From positions 992,001 to 1,056,000 of the forward strand of contig NZ_VKKU01000002.1 in the NCBI RefSeq assembly GCF_007280415.1: a stretch of 64,000 nt of DNA. The letters are read 5' to 3'. Shown one piece after another: positions 44,675 to 53,473 of the stretch (its first letter is position 1; each line of letters opens with the position of its first letter). The notes beneath the pieces were generated by a model. That model searched no databases. It was not told where the DNA came from and saw only the letters and a list, made by a program, of their open reading frames with translations. The position numbers were made by a program, and so were the translations under genes. This DNA is from Sphingorhabdus contaminans (GTDB lineage: Bacteria; Pseudomonadota; Alphaproteobacteria; Sphingomonadales; Sphingomonadaceae).

Positions 44675-45439
44675 TCAGAAGCGCTGGAAGATATATCCTG
44701 CAAACCAGCCCAGCAGCAGCGATACCAGTACCGCCATGGTCCCGTAAAACAGCGAATAGTCCTGTGCCAGAATGCTCACAAGCTGTTCAAAGCCGGTTTT
44801 ACGTACCCGCACCTCGACTTTGTCATCGGCGACGATAACGCGCCCGTTCCGGATCAGCAGTGTTTCGGCGACATAGGTGCCGACAGGAACGCTGGACGGA
44901 ATTTCGAGGCGGGCGCGGTAGAGCACCTGATCGGTGATCTCGACCGAGCCGGCTTCCTGCCGGAACAGGCCATTGCGCTGTTTCAGATCGACAAGGCCAT
45001 TGCTGAAACGGCGTTGCTCTTTTGCATCCACCTCGCCGCTGGGCGAAAGTTGCAGTTTATCGAGACCGAGTTCGTAGATTGCAGCCGTTTTGCTATCGAC
45101 AATGTCGCGCAGCGGGCGGGATGAGGCGATGGCATAATAGACCGGAACCGACCGGAAATCGCTGCTGTCCGCATTGATCCAGATGCCGGCGATTTTCTGC
45201 TTTTCGCGCAAGGTGATCGGCCGGGCGGGTCCACGCAACACGACCGCGACATCAATCTGGCCTTCGGGGGCGACGCCGCGCGGGTAGATGATCGCACCGA
45301 ACAACAGCAATTCGGCGCCGGTAAAGCCGGACTGGATGTTGATCTGCCGCTGCGACACATCGGGAACCAATTTGGGCACCGCCTGCGCCGACAGCGACAC
45401 GGGCAGGAACATCAACGCCAGTGCGACCAGCCATTTCAT
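44675..45439 (-). CDS. TIGR02186 family membrane-anchored protein
   Basis: A 254-residue protein with a signal peptide (WLVALALMFLPVSLSAQA), an extracytoplasmic beta-rich domain and a C-terminal membrane anchor (YGTMAVLVSLLLGWFAGYIF). The ...VSQRQINIQSGFTGAELLLFGAIIYP entry is the mark of TIGR02186 proteins, nearly always found next to a TauE/SafE permease in alphaproteobacteria, as here with a 4-base overlap. Function is unknown, but it is likely an accessory of the adjacent exporter. Confidence 0.82.
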   Translation of the reverse strand: MKWLVALALMFLPVSLSAQAVPKLVPDVSQRQINIQSGFTGAELLLFGAIIYPRGVAPEGQIDVAVVLRGPARPITLREKQKIAGIWINADSSDFRSVPVYYAIASSRPLRDIVDSKTAAIYELGLDKLQLSPSGEVDAKEQRRFSNGLVDLKQRNGLFRQEAGSVEITDQVLYRARLEIPSSVPVGTYVAETLLIRNGRVIVADDKVEVRVRKTGFEQLVSILAQDYSLFYGTMAVLVSLLLGWFAGYIFQRF

Positions 45440-46350
45440 AGCGCTTGCACCGTATAAATCTCATCCGGACGCCAGCCGAGGCCCAGCGCCATACGCAGCG
45501 CCACAAGCAGCACGATCGTTGCCAGAAACAGCCGCAGATAATCGGGCCGCATCCTTTGCGCCAGACGCGCGCCGATCTGCGCGCCTGTGACGCTTCCGAT
45601 CAGCAGAAAGACGGCCAGAACAATATCCACCGCCTTGGTGGTCAGGCTGTGCATCATCGTTGATGCCATGGTGACGAACAATATCTGGAACAGCGATGTG
45701 CCGACCACCACCTGTGCACCCATGCCCAGCAGATAGAGCATCGCCGGTACCATGATGAATCCGCCGCCCACGCCGAGCAGCATCGTCATGATGCCGGTCA
45801 CGAAACCCAGAATCAGCGGGGCGAGAGGCGAGATATACAGACCCGAACGGTAAAAGCGCCAGCGCATCGGCAGGCTGGCGACCAGCGGATGGTGGCGGCG
45901 TTTGGCCGCAGGGCGGGGCTTGCCGGAACGCACCGCCAATACACTGCCCAGACTTTCTTTTGCCATCAGGCCGCCGATGCTGCCGAGCATGACGACATAC
46001 AGGATATTGATGACAGTATCGATCTGTCCCACGGCCTCCAGAACTTCGAAAATTGCCGCCCCTGCGGCTGTTCCGAACATGCCGCCGACCACCAGCACCG
46101 CGCCCATCTGGAAATCGACACCACCGCGTTTCATATGTGCAAAGACGCCCGAAACACTTGCTCCGGTGACCTGGGTGGATGCGGATGCCGCCGCGACCGT
46201 GGGTGGGATGCCGTAGAAAATCAGCAAGGGCGTGGTCAAAAACCCGCCGCCAACGCCGAACATTCCCGACAGCATGCCGACCCCACCACCCAGCAGGATG
46301 ATGACAAGGGCATTGACGGACAAATTGGCGATGGGAAGATAGATATCCAT
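45436..46350 (-). CDS. Sulfite exporter TauE/SafE family permease
   Basis: A 304-residue polytopic protein with about eight spans and two internal repeats, each starting with a glycine-rich helix (GGGVGMLSGMFGVGGGFLTTPLLIF and GFVTGIMTMLLGVGGGFIMVPAMLYLLGM), the family signature. A basic cytoplasmic loop (SGKPRPAAKRRHHP) lies between the halves. It probably moves sulfite, sulfonates or another small anion across the inner membrane. It is translationally coupled to the TIGR02186 gene. Confidence 0.9.
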   Translation of the reverse strand: MDIYLPIANLSVNALVIILLGGGVGMLSGMFGVGGGFLTTPLLIFYGIPPTVAAASASTQVTGASVSGVFAHMKRGGVDFQMGAVLVVGGMFGTAAGAAIFEVLEAVGQIDTVINILYVVMLGSIGGLMAKESLGSVLAVRSGKPRPAAKRRHHPLVASLPMRWRFYRSGLYISPLAPLILGFVTGIMTMLLGVGGGFIMVPAMLYLLGMGAQVVVGTSLFQILFVTMASTMMHSLTTKAVDIVLAVFLLIGSVTGAQIGARLAQRMRPDYLRLFLATIVLLVALRMALGLGWRPDEIYTVQAL

Positions 46351-46401
46351 TTGCGATTGGGGGACCCTAACCCGTTTTGGACCGGGGATAAAGTCCGCGG
46401 G

Positions 46402-47421
46402 TCAGAAACTGGTGGACAATGTCATGGCGGGTCCGCTTGCCGGTGCCGCTTCGCCTGCAACGCGGATGCGCCAATCGGCGCTGAGGCGCAGACGGGCTTT
46501 GGCAACGGCGATGTCGGTGCGCACCGCCGGGCCGATATCGATCCGGAATGTCCCGCTCTGGCCGCCACCCCAAAGTCCCGCGCCCGCCCGTACCGTTCCG
46601 CCTGCGACCCCGGTAATTTTGCGGTCTGCCAGCATCGACATATCGAAAAAGGGTCCGGCCGATGGGCCCGAGACGAACCCTGCTTGCGCATAGCCATCCA
46701 GCCGGAATGCGCGCGGCAAGGCCAGCGTGGTGCCCCCTGCCACATAAGCGGCGTTGGCATCGGGACGTTCAGGCCGGAACCGGCGCTCGACGGATAGGGA
46801 CAAGGGCAGGCGGGGCAGGGGGTGCCATCGGACCCCTGCGGCAAATTCACGGTCCGATGTGTCCCCATGTGCGATCGCCCCGCGTGCCAGAAGGGCAAGG
46901 CGGGGCCGCTCCTGCCCACGCCGCGGGGGAAGGATATCCCAGGTGACAATAAATCCGCTCTGGCTACCCCCATATTGCCCGCCGGGCGCGGTCAGACCCG
47001 AGGCGGAAGATTTGCGGACGAAGTTATAGCCATAAAAATGGACGGGGCTGCGATGCGATGGGATGGCATGCGGGGAGGGCGCACCGGCGACGAAACTTTC
47101 CGGCGGTACTTGCAGCGGGGCGGGTGATTGGGGGAGCGTCCTTGTCTCCGACGGGGGCGTCATGCCTGTTTCCATCGGCCAGTGCGGCGAGATGTTCGTG
47201 GCGGCCAAGTGCTGCTTTCTCGATGGTGCATCCAGCCTCGCCCGGATTTTGGATATATGCACCGTTTCAACATGGGGAGGCGGCGCGGGCAGGGGCGGAG
47301 TAGTGACGGTTTTTGCCGCGACATGATCCTGCGCCTCCGAAATGGGGACGGTCATCATGATCCTTCCTGCGCACCACAACCCGGCCAGAACGGCCAGAAA
47401 CTCGAACTGCCGGCCGCGCAT
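46402..47421 (-). CDS. NfrA-like outer-membrane protein, short form
   Basis: A 339-residue protein; the ATG at 47421 follows the glycosyltransferase stop with a single base between (TGA-T-ATG), fixing the start. An N-terminal membrane or signal segment and a Pro-rich stretch precede about 220 residues of alternating strands (YGYNFVRKSSAS, GFIVTWDILPPRR, LSVERRFRP, LRLSADWRIRVAGE) ending in a terminal Phe, as outer-membrane barrels do. It resembles the C-terminal region of NfrA, the phage N4 receptor and glycan secretin of Escherichia coli, but lacks its long TPR part. Identification rests partly on its NfrB-like neighbour. Confidence 0.65.
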   Translation of the reverse strand: MRGRQFEFLAVLAGLWCAGRIMMTVPISEAQDHVAAKTVTTPPLPAPPPHVETVHISKIRARLDAPSRKQHLAATNISPHWPMETGMTPPSETRTLPQSPAPLQVPPESFVAGAPSPHAIPSHRSPVHFYGYNFVRKSSASGLTAPGGQYGGSQSGFIVTWDILPPRRGQERPRLALLARGAIAHGDTSDREFAAGVRWHPLPRLPLSLSVERRFRPERPDANAAYVAGGTTLALPRAFRLDGYAQAGFVSGPSAGPFFDMSMLADRKITGVAGGTVRAGAGLWGGGQSGTFRIDIGPAVRTDIAVAKARLRLSADWRIRVAGEAAPASGPAMTLSTSF

Positions 47422-47422
47422 A

Positions 47423-48811
47423 TCAGGAACGCGGATGCCGGGGGACAGGAACGACCAGATGCTCGGTCTTGTCCCAGAAGAGCGGCGCGCCCAGACAATG
47501 GCGCAGATAGCCAAACCCGGCTTTGCGGGCCGACAGGATGGCGATCATATTGCCCACCAGACTTCGCGGGACCGAAAGCGCGGCCTCGCCAAGACCATAG
47601 ACCGACGCCACAAAGGCGGCCCGGACAGCCAGCCGCCAGAATAGGAACAGCGAATTCAGGATCAGCAGCGATGACAGCGAAGCCGGGATCGGTGCCGGCT
47701 CGTATAAATGCCCCTTGCCAAGCAGGGTGAAGAAACCCGTTACCGCCATTGCGAGATAAGCCGACAGCATGACGACGGCGGCGAAGATCGAGCGCCGGTC
47801 GTGCAGCAGCATCCATTTCTGGGCCAGCCCGCCCTGCCAGCCAAGCCGGTCCCATCCGGCAAAGGCGATGCCGGTAAGCCAGCGCGTTTTCTGCCGCACC
47901 GATGTCGACAAGGTCGCCGGAAAGCAGGAACGTGTCCCGATCAACTGTCCGTCGGGTCCGCGTTCACGGGCCATGACCGTCCGTCCGCCCAAACGGCCGA
48001 TTGTCATCCCCAGTTCGTAATCTTCGGTCAGGCTGCTTGGATCAAAAGGCAGGCCATGGGCCCGTTGCGCGATGCGTTCCAGCATGCGCCGGTCAATCGC
48101 ACAGCCAACGCCTGCAAGGGGGAGATGCGCGCCAAGGGCCTGCCGCACGATCAGCGTCTTGCCATGGGATTCGGCAAATTCGTCACAATAATGGCCGCTG
48201 ACCCAGCGTGATCCCGGCGCCCGTACCGGGATGACGGGCAATTGCACGGCCGCATAGTGCGGGATCAGGCGATGGAACAGGTCGAGTTCGCCCGAGTGCA
48301 CCGCGTCTTCTGCGTCGTGCAGGATAATGGCCCTTGTCGTGAATCCGTCGACCCTTTCATCGGCCAGCAGCGCGTCCCACAGATGGTTCAGGCAGTCGGC
48401 CTTGGTTGTCGGCCCTTCATGCGGCAGCATCACGGTTCGGATCTGATGCGCCATGTGCGCAACCTCCCCTATTCGCGCGGCGGAATCGCAGTCGTTGGGA
48501 TAATAGCCCACATAAATGCGAAAGCGGCGGGGACTGTCTGCCCAGGCGGACAGGCAATGCCGCAACATGGCGCCGATCACAGCCTGTTCGGCCCATGCCG
48601 GAATGAACACGGCTAGCAGCGACCCGTCGTCATCCTCCGGTACCGCGCCGGCGTTTTTTGTGTCCGATCCCTTGATCCATGACCAGCACCGGTGCGCAAA
48701 CCACAGCAGGTCGATACACAGGTCATCAAGCGCGCCCACCAGAAACCAGAAGGCGCTGAACAGCAGCAGTTCATGCTGCGCAACCTGCAACCCGTCGAGA
48801 AGCGGCGTCAC
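47423..48811 (-). CDS. NfrB-like inner-membrane glycosyltransferase
   Basis: A 462-residue protein. A membrane span (about 13-38) is followed by a family 2 glycosyltransferase domain with DAED at 167-170, TED at 262-264 and the QxxRW motif at Gln307-Arg310-Trp311, then three further spans and a short tail. This is the layout of the N-terminal part of NfrB, which makes the N4 glycan in E. coli; the C-terminal MshEN domain that binds cyclic di-GMP there is missing. It overlaps the preceding membrane protein gene by 4 bases and is followed directly by the NfrA-like gene. The sugar is unknown. Confidence 0.82.
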   Translation of the reverse strand: MTPLLDGLQVAQHELLLFSAFWFLVGALDDLCIDLLWFAHRCWSWIKGSDTKNAGAVPEDDDGSLLAVFIPAWAEQAVIGAMLRHCLSAWADSPRRFRIYVGYYPNDCDSAARIGEVAHMAHQIRTVMLPHEGPTTKADCLNHLWDALLADERVDGFTTRAIILHDAEDAVHSGELDLFHRLIPHYAAVQLPVIPVRAPGSRWVSGHYCDEFAESHGKTLIVRQALGAHLPLAGVGCAIDRRMLERIAQRAHGLPFDPSSLTEDYELGMTIGRLGGRTVMARERGPDGQLIGTRSCFPATLSTSVRQKTRWLTGIAFAGWDRLGWQGGLAQKWMLLHDRRSIFAAVVMLSAYLAMAVTGFFTLLGKGHLYEPAPIPASLSSLLILNSLFLFWRLAVRAAFVASVYGLGEAALSVPRSLVGNMIAILSARKAGFGYLRHCLGAPLFWDKTEHLVVPVPRHPRS

Positions 48812-49263
48812 AACCCCTCGCCCCTTTCCTTGGACCCGGCTTGTGGGGTGGCGCCATGCGCCTGTTGCAGGTCAAGCCATGTGCCCGCCACCATAACGCC
48901 CAGAATAGGTATGCTCCAGAAAGACAGCAGCGCCTGATAAGCTGCCGGAACGACGTCCGGAATCCACAGGGTCGCAATATGGGTTGCGACGGCGACGATC
49001 TGGAATCCGGTTGCCCAGATCGGCCAGTAACGGCTGCTGTTGCAGGCCAGAAGGACCAGTGCAAACAGGCAGGCCGTATCGGCCGCAAATACGGCATAGG
49101 ATGTACCTGCCCAGTCCGGCTTCACCAGGGTTCCCAACGCCGTCAACAGCGTTGCGCCCGCAAATATCAGGGCACCTGCGCGACCGGTCCGACCGCCAAA
49201 GCGCACGGCATAGGCAAGACACAGACAGAGGCCGCCCAGAAATGTTGCCTGCACAATGTCCAT
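48808..49263 (-). CDS. Small polytopic membrane protein of the Nfr-like cluster
   Basis: A 151-residue protein with four to five predicted spans (TFLGGLCLCLAYAV, ALIFAGATLLTALGTL, YAVFAADTACLFALVLLA, ATGFQIVAVATHIATLWI, YQALLSFWSIPILGVMVAGTWL) and a short polar tail. It overlaps the NfrB-like gene by 4 bases, so it is probably an accessory of that glycosyltransferase. I recognise no domain. The same kind of small membrane protein is seen beside NfrB-like genes in related genomes, as far as I recall. Confidence 0.65.
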   Translation of the reverse strand: MDIVQATFLGGLCLCLAYAVRFGGRTGRAGALIFAGATLLTALGTLVKPDWAGTSYAVFAADTACLFALVLLACNSSRYWPIWATGFQIVAVATHIATLWIPDVVPAAYQALLSFWSIPILGVMVAGTWLDLQQAHGATPQAGSKERGEGL

Positions 49264-49289
49264 GTTCCGTGAAAGCCGGATGCGGGCGT

Positions 49290-49634
49290 TCAGGCCTGGC
49301 TGCCCACCACATGCAATCCGGCGGGCGATGTCAGCGGACCTGATCCCACGCAGCCGAAATTGGTTTCTTTCAGATTGCTTCGGCTTTGCGCGATGGCAAT
49401 TTCGCGATGGGCGGAGACAAAACCGTTTCGTGCATCGACCATTTTCACAAGACCAGCCGTAATCTTCTCGATCGCCGCCTGCGTCTCTGCCGGTGCAGCG
49501 TCCGACGACCGGCAGGTATTGATCACCGAACAGGTCAGCGCGGCCAGATCGGCAAGGGCGGTATCGATCGCGCCATGGGCGGACCGGATATCGGCGGCCA
49601 GTTGTTGTGCAGACCGGACGTCATACTTCACCAT
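49290..49634 (-). CDS. Small helical protein of the Nfr-like cluster
   Basis: A 114-residue soluble protein from the ATG at 49634, which is 6 bases after GGGAGA; an ATG two codons earlier overlaps that site. It is mostly helical (AQQLAADIRSAHGAIDTALADLAALTCSVINTC, ETQAAIEKITAGLVKMVDARNGFVSAHREIAIAQ), perhaps a coiled coil. No signal peptide. It lies 27 bases before the membrane protein gene in the same orientation. Function unknown. Confidence 0.6.
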   Translation of the reverse strand: MVKYDVRSAQQLAADIRSAHGAIDTALADLAALTCSVINTCRSSDAAPAETQAAIEKITAGLVKMVDARNGFVSAHREIAIAQSRSNLKETNFGCVGSGPLTSPAGLHVVGSQA

Positions 49635-49683
49635 GAACATTCTCCCATCTCATGCTCGCCATCGCAGCAATTGTCGGGACGCC

Positions 49684-50154
49684 CTATCGGAACAGGCGGA
49701 GTGTTCCGGTCAGTATGATCACCACCATGGCAATCAGCAGGGAGCTGAAAAATGCGATGTTAAGCGTTTGGACCAATATTTCCCTTTTCGGCAGATGATG
49801 CCGTTTCCCCCCGACAGGCGGAACGGTCATCCGTCGCATCGCAACGGCCAACATCCCCTTCCAGCCCCCGGGCGGCCGGTTGTGAATATGGGATTCACCT
49901 GCCGCAGCAATAACGCCTGGTTCGTATACGAGCGGCTCGGATAGCTTTTCCTGTTCCATCGCCATGAAAATGCGGACCGCATCTTTCCGGCTTTGCGCAT
50001 TCAGCTTGCGCCGCGCCGAATCCAGCCGCTGGTCGACGGTGAAATGGGATATGTCCAGTTTTCGGGCAATTTCCTTGGACGTCAGATGTTGCCCCACAAG
50101 GCGGAGACATTGTTTCTGTCCTTCCGTCAAATCGCCGGGGGAAGGGGGCGTCAC
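49684..50154 (-). CDS. LuxR-type HTH regulator with a C-terminal membrane anchor
   Basis: A 156-residue protein starting at a GTG. Residues 9-63 form a LuxR/FixJ-type HTH (LTEGQKQCLRLVGQHLTSKEIARKLDISHFTVDQRLDSARRKL). A disordered linker leads to one membrane span near residues 131-151 (LNIAFFSSLLIAMVVIILTG). The DNA-binding head would therefore sit at the inner membrane with almost nothing outside. It is the first gene of the Nfr-like cluster and may control it. No sensor or receiver domain is present. Confidence 0.8.
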   Translation of the reverse strand: MTPPSPGDLTEGQKQCLRLVGQHLTSKEIARKLDISHFTVDQRLDSARRKLNAQSRKDAVRIFMAMEQEKLSEPLVYEPGVIAAAGESHIHNRPPGGWKGMLAVAMRRMTVPPVGGKRHHLPKREILVQTLNIAFFSSLLIAMVVIILTGTLRLFR

Positions 50155-50316
50155 CTTGCGGGACCTATCGTATAAAAATGGATATGTTTCATTCGGTTAG
50201 CTGTCGGAACAAGTTTAAACATAGCTAAACTATGTAAAAGCGGGAAAGCAAGGAAATTGCGTGATGCGGGCTGATCGCCTTGCCAAGCAAGAGCGGGGAT
50301 TGCATAGACTTATAGG

Positions 50317-51537
50317 GTGACACAGCCAGATCAACGAAGCAGCGGACGCTCCGCTTTACGCGAATTTCTCGCCAGCGAAGCCGCCGGCGGCATTTTACTG
50401 ATGGCGGCCGCGGCGCTGGCGATGATTGTTGCCAACACCGCTTTCGCGGCGGATTATTTCCATCTCATCCATGCTGTGGTCGGTCCAGAGCTGACACCCA
50501 AATTGGGTCCGATGACAGTCCATCTGTGGATCAACGACGGGTTGATGGCAATTTTCTTCCTGCTGGTCGGTTTGGAAATCAAACGCGAATTTGTCGACGG
50601 GCACCTGGCGACATGGGCAGACCGCCGTTTGCCCGTCATCTCCGCAGCCGCCGGAATGATCGTTCCTGCCGCAATCTATCTCGGCTTTGCCGGAAGCGAT
50701 CCGCAACTTGTGCGCGGCTGGGCAATACCGGCGGCAACCGATATCGCCTTTGCCATTGGCGTGCTCGCCCTTCTGGGCAGCAGAGCACCTGCATCGCTGA
50801 AACTGTTTTTGACGACGGTGGCAATTGTCGACGATATGGGTGCCGTGGCAATCATCGCGCTGTTCTACACAGCCGAGCTGAACCTGACGGCGCTTCTGGC
50901 CGCACTGGTTCTGTGGTTGGTGATGCTGGCGCTGAACCGGTTCAGGGTGAACGCGCTGTGGCCCTATCTGATCCTGGCGTCCTTTTTATGGTATGCGACC
51001 CTGTTGTCCGGTGTGCATGCCACGATTGCGGGCGTACTTGCCGCCTTTGCCATCCCTTTCCGGCGCACGCTTGCGGCCCCTGATGCCGAAGATTCCGCGT
51101 TGCACCGCCTGGAACATGCATTGGCAAAGCCGGTCGCCTTTGCAATTGTGCCGATATTCGGTTTCGCCAATGCGGGCGTTTCACTCGTTGATGTGACATT
51201 TGCCTCGCTTCTGGCACCTTTGCCTCTGGGCATTGCCCTTGGTCTGTTTCTCGGCAAGCAACTGGGCATATTTGGCAGTGTCTGGCTGACGGTAAAGCTG
51301 GGGCTCGCCATTCGTCCCAAGGACGCAAACTGGACGCAAGTCTATGGCGTCGCCTTGCTATGCGGCATTGGTTTTACCATGAGCCTGTTTATCGGCGGTC
51401 TTGCCTTCACAGATCCCGCGCAGGGCGATGCCGTCAAAATAGGCGTGTTGATGGGATCGCTTTTGTCGGCCGTCTGTGGCTATGCCCTCTTACGCTTTGC
51501 TTCCCCCAGTTCCAGAAAATCCGGAGAATCCGAATGA
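50317..51537 (+). CDS. nhaA: Na+/H+ antiporter NhaA
   Basis: A 406-residue NhaA with about twelve spans, starting at a GTG. Family motifs include FLASEAAGGILLMAAAALAMIVAN at the start, the catalytic pair of aspartates in the AIPAATDIAFAIGVLALLG and LTTVAIVDDMGAVAIIALFY helices, and GIGFTMSLFIGGLAF near the end. It exchanges cytoplasmic sodium for protons, important at alkaline pH. Its stop overlaps the start of the peptidase gene (ATGA), so both are read from one transcript. Confidence 0.95.
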   Translation: MTQPDQRSSGRSALREFLASEAAGGILLMAAAALAMIVANTAFAADYFHLIHAVVGPELTPKLGPMTVHLWINDGLMAIFFLLVGLEIKREFVDGHLATWADRRLPVISAAAGMIVPAAIYLGFAGSDPQLVRGWAIPAATDIAFAIGVLALLGSRAPASLKLFLTTVAIVDDMGAVAIIALFYTAELNLTALLAALVLWLVMLALNRFRVNALWPYLILASFLWYATLLSGVHATIAGVLAAFAIPFRRTLAAPDAEDSALHRLEHALAKPVAFAIVPIFGFANAGVSLVDVTFASLLAPLPLGIALGLFLGKQLGIFGSVWLTVKLGLAIRPKDANWTQVYGVALLCGIGFTMSLFIGGLAFTDPAQGDAVKIGVLMGSLLSAVCGYALLRFASPSSRKSGESE

Positions 51538-52847
51538 AATATCGCCATCTGTTGTTGCCGCTCATGCTTGTCATTCCGGCATGTGCGCAAAACGGCGCTC
51601 AACCTCAGTCGGCACCGGTGGCAACCAGTACAGCCATAGGCGAGATTGCGGATTCCTATATCAAACTGACATTGGAAGCCGGTACGCATGAGGCGGAATA
51701 TGTCGACGCCTATTATGGCCCGGGCACCCTGCAGGATGCGGCAAAGGCGAATCCGAGGAGCCTGGATGCCTTGCTGGCCGATGCGCGCGCTTTGGTTGCG
51801 AAAATCGACCAGACATTGCCGTCAATCGGGAAGGATGCGGACCGGCGCCGGGCCGTGGCGCTGCGCGGAATGCTGGTCGCTGCGGAGACCCGCCTCCAAA
51901 TGCTGCAGGGCAAGAAATTCCGCTTCAATGATGAGGCCAAAGGACAATTTGCCACCATTCCCGATCTGAAGCCCCTGACGCATTATGACGCGCTTTTGGC
52001 TGATCTCGAAAAGCTGATCCCGGGGGAAGGAACGCTGGCGGCACGTGTCGATGCGTTTAACGACCGTTACATCATTCCAAAGGATAAGCTTCAGCCGGTA
52101 TTTGACGCCGCGATTGCCGAATGCAAGCGCCGGACCGAGCAACATATCACACTGCCCAAAGGCGAGACGTTCACCATGGAATTTGTAACCGGCAAAACAT
52201 GGTCCGGTTACAATTATTACAAGGGCAATTACAAAAGCCTGATCCAGATCAATACCGATCTGCCCATCCGCATCAGCCGCGCCGTCGACCTTGGCTGCCA
52301 TGAAGGATATCCCGGCCATCATGTGCTCAACTTGCTGGTCGAAGAACGGCTGGCACGGGGTAAAGGCTGGCGCGAATATGAAGTAAATCCCCTCTACAGC
52401 CCGACCAGCGTTCTGTCGGAAGGCAGTGCCAATTATGGCATCGACCTCGCTTTTCCGGGGCCGGAGCGGTTGGCGTTCGAACGCGATGTCCTTTATCCGC
52501 TTGCCGGGCTCGATCCCAGAACGGCCGAAGCCTTTTGGAAGATGCAGCAAATGACCGAGGCATTGTCCGGGGCGCGGCTGACGATCGCCAAAATGTATCT
52601 GGATGGGGAAATTAATCGCACCCAGGCCCTGGGCCTTACCCAGAAATATCTGCTTCTCTCACCGGCCCGGGCTGAACAATCGGTGGGCTTCACCGACCAT
52701 TATCGCAGCTATGTTATCAACTATGGCTGGGGCAAAGACCTTGTCCGCAACTATATCGAACGGGGAAATCCGGATACTGCAACACGCTGGCGCCGGATGG
52801 AAAAAATCCTGAGCGAACCGACCCAACCGGCAGACTTGTTGCCCTAG
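51534..52847 (+). CDS. DUF885 family metallopeptidase-like lipoprotein
   Basis: A 437-residue protein from the ATG at 51534 overlapping nhaA; the longer open frame upstream is only read-through inside nhaA. The N-terminus (KYRHLLLPLMLVIPACAQ) is a signal peptide with a possible lipobox Cys. HEGYPGHH at residues 256-263 is the conserved DUF885 motif and suggests a zinc site, and YSPTSVLSEGSANYGIDLAF is another family block. Probably periplasmic peptidase activity; the substrate is unknown. Its stop shares CTAG with the stop of the toxin gene on the other strand. Confidence 0.85.
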   Translation: MKYRHLLLPLMLVIPACAQNGAQPQSAPVATSTAIGEIADSYIKLTLEAGTHEAEYVDAYYGPGTLQDAAKANPRSLDALLADARALVAKIDQTLPSIGKDADRRRAVALRGMLVAAETRLQMLQGKKFRFNDEAKGQFATIPDLKPLTHYDALLADLEKLIPGEGTLAARVDAFNDRYIIPKDKLQPVFDAAIAECKRRTEQHITLPKGETFTMEFVTGKTWSGYNYYKGNYKSLIQINTDLPIRISRAVDLGCHEGYPGHHVLNLLVEERLARGKGWREYEVNPLYSPTSVLSEGSANYGIDLAFPGPERLAFERDVLYPLAGLDPRTAEAFWKMQQMTEALSGARLTIAKMYLDGEINRTQALGLTQKYLLLSPARAEQSVGFTDHYRSYVINYGWGKDLVRNYIERGNPDTATRWRRMEKILSEPTQPADLLP

Positions 52848-53239
52848 GCGAGATGGAGACGGAACCAGTCGGTGAGCTCTTCTTCGGATAATTCGCTGGC
52901 GGCGAGGGCAATTACTGTCTGGGTTGCAAGAGCGGCATCGAACACAAGCTTGTGGCCATTAAGCGCGAGAAACAAGCGTGCCAAAACCCAAGCAGTTCGT
53001 TTGTTTCCATCTGCGAAAGGATGATTTCGTGCGATACCATAAGCGTAGGCCGATGCCAGCGCAGCAGGCTCTTCAACGCCATAAGCCCATTGGTTGCGTG
53101 GTCTGGAAAGCGCTGAGTCCAGTAGGTTCGAATCCCGAATTCCGCTGATCCCGCCATGTTCGGCTATTTGCCGGTCATGAATGGCAAGCGCGTCCCGCGC
53201 GTCGAGCCATTGCGGCTCTATCCTCAGGCCAATGGACAT
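52844..53239 (-). CDS. doc: Death-on-curing (Doc) family toxin
   Basis: A 131-residue Fic-fold protein. The core motif HPFADGNKRT is at 73-82, and the N-terminal IRDSNLLDSALSRP is typical of Doc. Doc of phage P1 phosphorylates elongation factor Tu and stops growth until neutralised. The motif is intact, so the toxin may be active. The antitoxin gene lies 6 bases upstream, here of AbrB type and not Phd. The module is wedged between a DUF885 peptidase and a transglutaminase-like gene, with the stop codons of toxin and peptidase overlapping in CTAG. Confidence 0.92.
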   Translation of the reverse strand: MSIGLRIEPQWLDARDALAIHDRQIAEHGGISGIRDSNLLDSALSRPRNQWAYGVEEPAALASAYAYGIARNHPFADGNKRTAWVLARLFLALNGHKLVFDAALATQTVIALAASELSEEELTDWFRLHLA

Positions 53240-53245
53240 GTCTGC

Positions 53246-53473
53246 CTATTGAGCCAATATCCGCAATATATCGCGGTCTTCACGCATAATTGTTTCGGCC
53301 AAAGCCATTTTCGCTTCGAAGCTAGGATCGCTGGGTGTGAGATGGAAACCATTGGCGGTTTCGGTCAAATAAAGATCATCACCAAGCGACACGCGAAGCT
53401 TTGCCAATATCTCCTTGGGCAGAATCATGCCTGCGCTGTTGCCCACTTTGATAATCTTCATCGGTTTGTTCAT
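53246..53473 (-). CDS. AbrB/MazE/SpoVT-family antitoxin
   Basis: A 75-residue protein from the ATG at 53473; an ATG four codons later and a TTG two codons earlier are alternatives. The first 45 residues are a swapped-hairpin AbrB fold (MKIIKVGNSAGMILPKEILAKLRVSLGDDLYLTE), which binds DNA. The C-terminal helix (FEAKMALAETIMREDRDILRILA) should bind and block Doc. No clear ribosome site is seen; TATAAC a few bases upstream could be a -10 box, giving a leaderless message. It probably represses its own operon. Confidence 0.88.
   Translation of the reverse strand: MNKPMKIIKVGNSAGMILPKEILAKLRVSLGDDLYLTETANGFHLTPSDPSFEAKMALAETIMREDRDILRILAQ

Noticed and set aside
45889-46797. Plus-strand frame of 302 codons across the TauE and NfrA-like genes
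   Set aside because: Cys/His/Arg-rich composition typical of an antisense frame; the minus strand has membrane-protein signatures.
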